Positions 59,205 to 64,000 of a stretch of DNA of 64,000 nucleotides are shown piece by piece. The notes below the pieces were generated by a model. The model was not told the DNA's origin, did not search any database, and saw only the letters and a program-made list of their open reading frames with translations. Origin of the DNA: CBDFKK01 sp965248815 (GTDB lineage: Bacteria; Pseudomonadota; Alphaproteobacteria; SMXP01); contig CBDFKK010000008.1 in the NCBI GenBank assembly GCA_965248815.1, positions 1,116,001 to 1,180,000 of the forward strand. Direction: 5' to 3'. The translations under genes were made by a program, and so were the position numbers. Position 1 is the first letter of the stretch; each line of letters begins with the position of its first letter.

Positions 59205-60647
59205 CTAACTCGCATCTAAAATTTCCCCAAAGACTCGTTCCGCGGACGCCATGGCAGATTCCATCCCAAACTCGAGGCGGCGTGTGTGCTCACCGGCAAA
59301 GTGAATGTGATCCACAGGCTTGGGAATCTCTTCGGCCAATTGCGTGACTTGACCGGGACCATATAGATGACCGCAGCCGCCGATGAACGGATCTTGGCTC
59401 CAGGCATGATGGTGGATGACTTCGAGCTTGCCTTTCGACGCCGGCCGCAGTTCAGCCATCTTGTCCAAAACAAATTTTTTAGCTTCTTCCACCGACATGC
59501 GATCGATCGCAAGGGCACCGGCGCCGTTGATCCACATGAGAATCGAGTCGATCGAACTGTCCTTTTCAACCAGCGCAAACGACCGCTCGATTTCAGTGTC
59601 GGTCCAAAGGGTTGGCTCGAAGCCGTCGTCCTCCCAATAGGGCGCAGTGGGGTGCAAATAGAATTTCGTCGTTGGGTAATAGTCCGTTTGCGCGATTGCA
59701 GCCGCTTGAGCAGGCGGTAGGCCGGGCTCGAATGACACCTGCTTTAACGCATGAAGTGAGGCGGCAACGACGATAAAGTCTGCCTTATACCTTGTGCCAT
59801 CGCGGATAGTAACTTCAACGCCACCGGCATCTTGGGCAATCGTTTGCACCGGACTATTTAGTTGCACTTCCGACGACAACGCGGCTGCCATCGCTTCGGG
59901 CAGGCGCTGATTGCCACCTTTCACTTTTGTAATCGTCATAGGATCGTATTGATCCTTTGACGGATCGCTAAATCCACCAAAGCGCAATCGGGTAAAATCC
60001 CTCAGCGCCGCCAGAGTTGAAAACTGTGACATGTCCATGCAATTAGACGATACGTTCATGAGGCGCAGCGCCTCGTCCGACGCCCCATGACTCCGAAAGA
60101 AATCGGTCAACGGGATGTCTAGCGCCGCGTGCTGCGGTTGTAACCAATCTTCCAGCTCCGTGAATGTGTTTGATTTGAACAGATAAGTGTTTTCCAACAT
60201 GGGCGGCAGAACGACGCGTTCGTCACCAACCGTGAGATTGGCGGGCGAAGCTTCCCAGTCTTCCGCGCGCACGAGTTGGCCGCGCACATGGTAGCTCGGC
60301 GGGCGAACATTGATATCCGTCGGGATGCGTTCGAGCCCCAGCCGTTCGACCATGTCTATGACGCGGGCATACATGATGCCAATGTCGCTGGCTCCCAGTT
60401 CTTGCGGCCTGCCCGCGATGTCACGTGTCTGTACCCGTCCGCCAACTTGGTCAGACGCCTCTAAGACCGTGACCTTGTAGCCGACTTCCTCCAGCAATAG
60501 CGCTGAGTAGAGACCTGACAGTCCGGCGCCAACGACGATCACATCGCCCTGCTCTTGAGCGAAGAGCGCTCTCGGTGTTGCAAGCGCCGCGGTCGCCGCG
60601 GTTACACCCTTTAGGATGGAGCGACGGGTCGGTATAAGGTCAGGCAT
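59205..60647 (-). CDS. Tat-exported flavin amine oxidase family protein
   Basis: A 480-residue flavoprotein. Tat signal LIPTRRSILKGVTAATAALA. FAD motif DVIVVGAGLSGLYSALLLEE then VTVLEASDQVGGRVQTRDI. C-terminal IDHIHFAGEHTRRLEFGMES is the typical amine oxidase FAD-binding tail. ATG at 60647 (MPDLIPT) fits the leader; the extra two codons of the longer frame start with TTG. Divergent from the DUF1838 gene at 60741. It may oxidise amines or carotenoid-like substrates. Confidence 0.9.
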   Translation of the reverse strand: MPDLIPTRRSILKGVTAATAALATPRALFAQEQGDVIVVGAGLSGLYSALLLEEVGYKVTVLEASDQVGGRVQTRDIAGRPQELGASDIGIMYARVIDMVERLGLERIPTDINVRPPSYHVRGQLVRAEDWEASPANLTVGDERVVLPPMLENTYLFKSNTFTELEDWLQPQHAALDIPLTDFFRSHGASDEALRLMNVSSNCMDMSQFSTLAALRDFTRLRFGGFSDPSKDQYDPMTITKVKGGNQRLPEAMAAALSSEVQLNSPVQTIAQDAGGVEVTIRDGTRYKADFIVVAASLHALKQVSFEPGLPPAQAAAIAQTDYYPTTKFYLHPTAPYWEDDGFEPTLWTDTEIERSFALVEKDSSIDSILMWINGAGALAIDRMSVEEAKKFVLDKMAELRPASKGKLEVIHHHAWSQDPFIGGCGHLYGPGQVTQLAEEIPKPVDHIHFAGEHTRRLEFGMESAMASAERVFGEILDAS

Positions 60648-60740
60648 GAGCAAACTCTCGCTTGGATATTGGCAATGTCCTATTTTGTCTCATAAGACAG
60701 CTGGTGGATAGCGTTCAATTCGAAGCCGAAGGAAAGCCAA

Positions 60741-61577
60741 ATGTGGTACTCAATAAATAGACGGGCGATGATGCAGTTTGGCATTGCAGCGCTGAGCGCG
60801 GGCGCCTCTATACGGGCGGCTGTCGCGCAAAGTTCATCAACAGAAAATCCCTCTCTAGATGTGAATGACCCTGCAAGCGTCACAGAAGTTTACGCACGGA
60901 TGCGCGGCAATCCGGGTGGCGCCATGTCGAGCTGGTGGTACGGCGGCACTATGTTTGGCAAATTGGACGGTGAGAAATCTGTGCCTCTCTTGCGCGTCCA
61001 CGGCGTAGGATTTAATCGCTTCACCCAAGGCGAAGGCGGCAACGTCGAACAAGTTGTGCATGAGGCGGGGTTTTTCGGCGATCTGGAAACGGGCGAAATT
61101 CGCGAAGACTGGACCAATCCCCTAAACGGCACTGACACTAAGATCGAGCATTACAAATCTCTCACCCGCAACATCATCGCGCCGGATGGCACCGAGACCA
61201 GTCTAAATCCGGCGGTCGACTTCACTGGAACAGTCGGACCAGTCTTGGTCAACGGCGACATGGTTTGGGTCACCGAGAATTTGACTGCAAAAATTCCGCT
61301 TCCTGGAGATCTCGGCAATATCGTCTCGACCTACTTGTCGACGTTCGAAGGCAACGTCGATGACGTCGAAAACGAGTCGCTTGACTTCGTGCCAGCCAAT
61401 ACCGCGTTTCAGAGCGTGACCAACTTTTACCCTTGGATGAAAATGGGAGCCACGCCCGGAGAAGTCATTTGGCAGATCATGGGCCGTAAGATTGAAACTT
61501 TGGACGCCATCCCTCAGGCCCAGCGGGAACGGCTCGAAGCGGACTACCCGGGGTTTCTCAATGATCCAGAAGTTTAG
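60741..61577 (+). CDS. DUF1838 family protein, Tat-exported
   Basis: A 278-residue protein. Tat signal INRRAMMQFGIAALSAGASI, cleavage after AAVAQ. DUF1838 layout: VYARMRGNPGGAMSSWWYGG then FGKLDGEKSVPLLRVHGVGF, DLETGEIREDWTNPLNGTDT and SVTNFYPWMKMGATPGEVIW. AAGGAAA before the ATG supports the start. Third Tat-type DUF1838 gene in the window; it precedes the deiodinase-like gene by 27 bases, so they share a transcript. Confidence 0.82.
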   Translation: MWYSINRRAMMQFGIAALSAGASIRAAVAQSSSTENPSLDVNDPASVTEVYARMRGNPGGAMSSWWYGGTMFGKLDGEKSVPLLRVHGVGFNRFTQGEGGNVEQVVHEAGFFGDLETGEIREDWTNPLNGTDTKIEHYKSLTRNIIAPDGTETSLNPAVDFTGTVGPVLVNGDMVWVTENLTAKIPLPGDLGNIVSTYLSTFEGNVDDVENESLDFVPANTAFQSVTNFYPWMKMGATPGEVIWQIMGRKIETLDAIPQAQRERLEADYPGFLNDPEV

Positions 61578-61604
61578 CATTACAAACTGAACGCGGAGCA
61601 TCCC

Positions 61605-62255
61605 ATGCCCTCCATGAAATTCGACATTGAACAAGTCACTCAAGAGCAGCTCGACGCCATGGGCGTCACCAAAGAGTTTCTCTACGAGCGCAACCGGGAA
61701 AAGGAAAAACTCACCGAAACGGCGCCGGAAGTTGGCAGCCTGGCACCCGATTTCGATGCCGAGGAGCTGTCACCTGCTGGCAAGCGCACAGGTCAGTACA
61801 CGATGCTTTCGACCTTGCGCGGCTCCCCTGTTGGGCTTTTGTTCGGCAGCTACACCTGCCCCATCTTTCGCGCGCAAATCGATCGCTGCCAAGAAATCTA
61901 TCGAGAGCTTGGGAACGACGTTGAGTTTCTTTGTGTTTACATTCTTGAAGCGCATCCGGAAAACGGCTGGCGCGTTCCCCATAACTTCAATAACGATATA
62001 TTTATTCAAAATCCAACGTCTCTCAACGAACGCGCCGAGGTCGCAAAGACTTGCATTAAAAGTAAAGACATGACCATTCCCATGGTGCTCGACACGATGA
62101 GCAATGAGATCATGAAGCTTTATGCGGGAACGCCGGAACGGCTCTATGCCATAGATCCGTCAGGCATTATCACCTTCTGCTCGGCCATCGGTCCTTTCGA
62201 CGACGACGAAGTCGAAGCCTGGTATGGGGCATTGAAAGCGCTAGCAGAAAGTTAA
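61605..62255 (+). CDS. Deiodinase-like thioredoxin-fold protein
   Basis: A 216-residue protein related to iodothyronine deiodinases and their bacterial relatives. Diagnostic are LLFGSYTCPIFRAQIDRCQE (Cys in place of selenocysteine; codon TGC) and VEFLCVYILEAHPENGWRVP, followed by NPTSLNERAEVAKTCIKSKD and DPSGIITFCSAIGPFDDDE. No signal peptide. The active nucleophile is presumably the Cys of SYTCP. Whether it acts on halogenated aromatics or on peroxides is open. Downstream of the DUF1838 gene. Confidence 0.85.
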   Translation: MPSMKFDIEQVTQEQLDAMGVTKEFLYERNREKEKLTETAPEVGSLAPDFDAEELSPAGKRTGQYTMLSTLRGSPVGLLFGSYTCPIFRAQIDRCQEIYRELGNDVEFLCVYILEAHPENGWRVPHNFNNDIFIQNPTSLNERAEVAKTCIKSKDMTIPMVLDTMSNEIMKLYAGTPERLYAIDPSGIITFCSAIGPFDDDEVEAWYGALKALAES

Positions 62256-62299
62256 GCCTTACGGTCAGCGACTAAGCTGAATTGGTCGAACCGGTAAAC

Positions 62300-62366
62300 A
62301 CCCCCTCACCCGTCCCTCGCTTCGTTCGGGACACGCTCTCCCCCTTGGGGGAGAGGGTTAGGGGGT
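62300..62366. repeat. Nested palindromic intergenic repeat
   Basis: Outer arms ACCCCCTCACCC and GGGTTAGGGGGT flank an inner hairpin CTCTCCCCCTTGGGGGAGAG. The text CCCTCGCTTCGTTCGGGACA between them is typical of a short dispersed repeat found between genes in many proteobacteria. It separates the deiodinase-like and cupin genes. Confidence 0.6.
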
Positions 62367-62410
62367 ACGTGATAAGATGCGAAGAAACTTAGCGAATAGC
62401 AGACTTCAAT

Positions 62411-63109
62411 ATGAAAGATCTGAAAACATCGGTTAACGGCGACCTATCCGCAACTGTTGTCGTCAATTCGGCGGCGATGGAATGGCAATCAAGCCCGAGC
62501 GGCACGGTATGGCGCAAACGGCTGCACCTCGTAGGTCCACCTGAGTCCGGCCAAGTCACGTCCGTCGTGCGCTATGATCCGGGCTCAGCTTTTCCCGCTC
62601 ATCCCCATCCAGACGGCGAGGAGATCTTCGTGCTCGATGGCATTTTTTCGGACGAGCATGGGGAGTGGCCCGCGGGCACTTTTTTACTGAACCCGGAAGG
62701 CTTCGAGCACGCACCCTATTCTCACGAAGGCTGCGTTTTGTTCGTCAAGCTAAGGCAATATGCCGGCGCTGAGCGCCGCTATGTCGCAATGGACACAAAT
62801 GAGAAGCGCTGGGTGCGCACCGATCACAACGGCATCAAAATCAAAGCTCTATATGCGGACCGCTCGTTCGAAGACACTATGCGGCTGGAGAAATGGGCGC
62901 CGGGTGCGGCGCGCGGTATGCAATCGCGGGCCGCGGGTGCGGAAATTTTTGTAATATCGGGAACGCTCGAAGACGAACATGGACGCCACGGTGAGGGCAC
63001 ATGGATCCGTCTTCCCGAAGGCGCAGTTCACACGCCCGCTTCGCAAGACGGCTGCACGTTTTACATCAAAGAAGGCGGCCTTGCAGCGCTGAGGTCGGCG
63101 GCAAGCTGA
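62411..63109 (+). CDS. Two-domain cupin protein (ChrR-like)
   Basis: A 232-residue cytosolic double cupin. First domain: VTSVVRYDPGSAFPAHPHPD then GEEIFVLDGIFSDEHGEWPA, with metal-type His/His/Glu and a later His (FEHAPYSHEGC). Second domain: LEKWAPGAARGMQSRAAGAE then IFVISGTLEDEHGRHGEGTW, missing the HxH pair and so probably metal-free. The layout resembles the C-terminal domain of the anti-sigma factor ChrR duplicated. No sigma factor gene is adjacent. Confidence 0.82.
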   Translation: MKDLKTSVNGDLSATVVVNSAAMEWQSSPSGTVWRKRLHLVGPPESGQVTSVVRYDPGSAFPAHPHPDGEEIFVLDGIFSDEHGEWPAGTFLLNPEGFEHAPYSHEGCVLFVKLRQYAGAERRYVAMDTNEKRWVRTDHNGIKIKALYADRSFEDTMRLEKWAPGAARGMQSRAAGAEIFVISGTLEDEHGRHGEGTWIRLPEGAVHTPASQDGCTFYIKEGGLAALRSAAS

Positions 63110-63121
63110 CACAAATTCGTT

Positions 63122-64000
63122 CTATTCTGCCGGCTGTTGTGCTGGTACGCCCGGTTCGTCGGCGAGCGGCCGTTCCCGCCGCCGGTCCCGCAGCATGAGG
63201 GCGCACGGCGTGACTATCAGTGTCAAAACGGTCGAGAAAGTCAGACCGACGATAATGGTGAAGGCCAGCATTTGCCAAAACATGGTGGCCGGAGCCTGAA
63301 AAGCGATTTCACGGGAAAAAAAATCGATCGATATGCCCATCGCCATGGGAAGTAGACCCAGCGCCGTCGTTGCCGTCGTCAAAAAGACCGGTCGCAATCG
63401 CTGCGCGCCGGTTTGCAGAATTGCCTCGAAAGGGTTGGGAGCCGTCTTGATTAGACGATCATAGGTGTCGATCAAAACGATATTATTGTTGACGACAATG
63501 CCGGCAAGCGCGATCAGACCAATCCCCGTCATGATAACGATAAATGGCTGCTGAATAATGATGTAGCCCAAGAGAACGCCGATGGTCGAGAGAATGACCG
63601 AACTCAAAATCAGCAGGACGCTATAGAAGCTATTGAACTGCACCAACAGTATGGCCGCCATTAGAAATAATGCGAATGCAAACGCAATCAGCAAAAAGTT
63701 TCCGCTCTCCTCCTGCTCTTCGTTTTCACCGCGAAACAATATGCGCACTTGTTGGTCAAGTCGGTTTTCCGTGAGCCAAGTTTTGAGCGCCGCAACTTGA
63801 TCGTTTGCCAGCAACCCCGGCTCCACATCTGATTCGACCGTCATGACGCTGCGGCGATCGACACGAGTGAGATCGGTCTTTTGCTGCACGGGAATGCGCC
63901 GAACAAAATTGCTAATCGGAACGAGGCCTTTGTTGGTTTCAATTCTCAGTTCGTCGAGTTGTTGGAAAGAGCGATACTCAGTTGGAAACCGAACAAATAT
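63122..64000 (-). CDS. RND efflux permease, C-terminal part (runs off the window)
   Basis: The frame is open from 63122 to the window edge (63890-64000 reads FVRFPTEYRSFQQLDELRIE and NFVRRIPVQQKTDLTRVDRR), so the gene continues upstream beyond 64000. Hydrophobic segments with the RND pattern: FALFLMAAILLVQFNSFYSV, ILSSVILSTIGVLLGYIIIQ, MTGIGLIALAGIVVNNNIVL with IDTY, and VFLTTATTALGLLPMAMG. This is the second half of an AcrB-family inner-membrane pump. Partner genes would lie outside the window. Confidence 0.9.
   Translation of the reverse strand: MFVRFPTEYRSFQQLDELRIETNKGLVPISNFVRRIPVQQKTDLTRVDRRSVMTVESDVEPGLLANDQVAALKTWLTENRLDQQVRILFRGENEEQEESGNFLLIAFAFALFLMAAILLVQFNSFYSVLLILSSVILSTIGVLLGYIIIQQPFIVIMTGIGLIALAGIVVNNNIVLIDTYDRLIKTAPNPFEAILQTGAQRLRPVFLTTATTALGLLPMAMGISIDFFSREIAFQAPATMFWQMLAFTIIVGLTFSTVLTLIVTPCALMLRDRRRERPLADEPGVPAQQPAE

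Overview
The window looks like chromosomal DNA of a proteobacterium, most likely an alphaproteobacterium. Pointers are the many Sec and Tat signal peptides, IS3-family transposases, a PEP-CTERM tail of the type followed by GAGLAGLG and an Arg run, CRTAC1-type repeat protein and an isoquinoline-oxidoreductase-like molybdoenzyme pair. The genus cannot be read from the sequence. No rRNA, tRNA, CRISPR or phage genes were seen.

Layout. 0.1-2.0 kb: an ABC-F ATPase. 2.1-6.5 kb: a wreck zone where an inverted pair of IS3-family copies (2496-4346) and a second, intact IS3-family element (4954-6175) cut an amidohydrolase gene and a DUF4328-type membrane gene, followed by the last codons of a glyoxalase-fold gene. 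6.6-10.5 kb: two short-chain dehydrogenases, an LLM-type flavin oxidoreductase and a TetR regulator. 10.6-15.8 kb: a plus-strand run with TauD-like dioxygenase, methyltransferase, MFS permease, WD40-like protein and metallo-beta-lactamase-fold hydrolase. 15.9-19.2 kb: a CHAP lipoprotein, a Gly/Cys-tailed membrane protein and two exported NmrA-like Rossmann proteins. 19.2-21.9 kb: a tightly coupled minus-strand operon of an Lgt-like acyltransferase, a Tes-like radical SAM enzyme and two small membrane proteins.

22-36 kb and 45-62 kb: a dense accessory set dominated by Tat- or Sec-exported proteins: BBE-type FAD oxidase, a SAM methyltransferase with a Tat signal, DUF3500, several DUF1838 proteins, a HemF-like protein, FAD dehydrogenase, aldo-keto reductase, ThDP enzyme, molybdenum hydroxylase and amine oxidase, mixed with cytosolic nitrilase, TauD dioxygenase, esterase, Rieske oxygenase and TetR regulators. 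The mix suggests oxidative turnover of small organic compounds, but no complete pathway can be reconstructed. 43-45 kb: a PEP-CTERM protein gene behind a good sigma-54 promoter and a frameshifted paralogue. 62.4-64 kb: a two-cupin protein and the end of an RND efflux permease that runs off the window.

Most striking are the Lgt-like/Tes-like operon, the gene graveyard at 28.6-30.9 kb with C-terminal stubs of three gene families whose intact copies lie nearby, the exported versions of usually cytosolic cofactor enzymes (SAM, NAD(P), ThDP and HemF folds), and several single-lesion pseudogenes. Start codons were moved inward from the longest reading frame where a Shine-Dalgarno sequence or the signal peptide argues for it.
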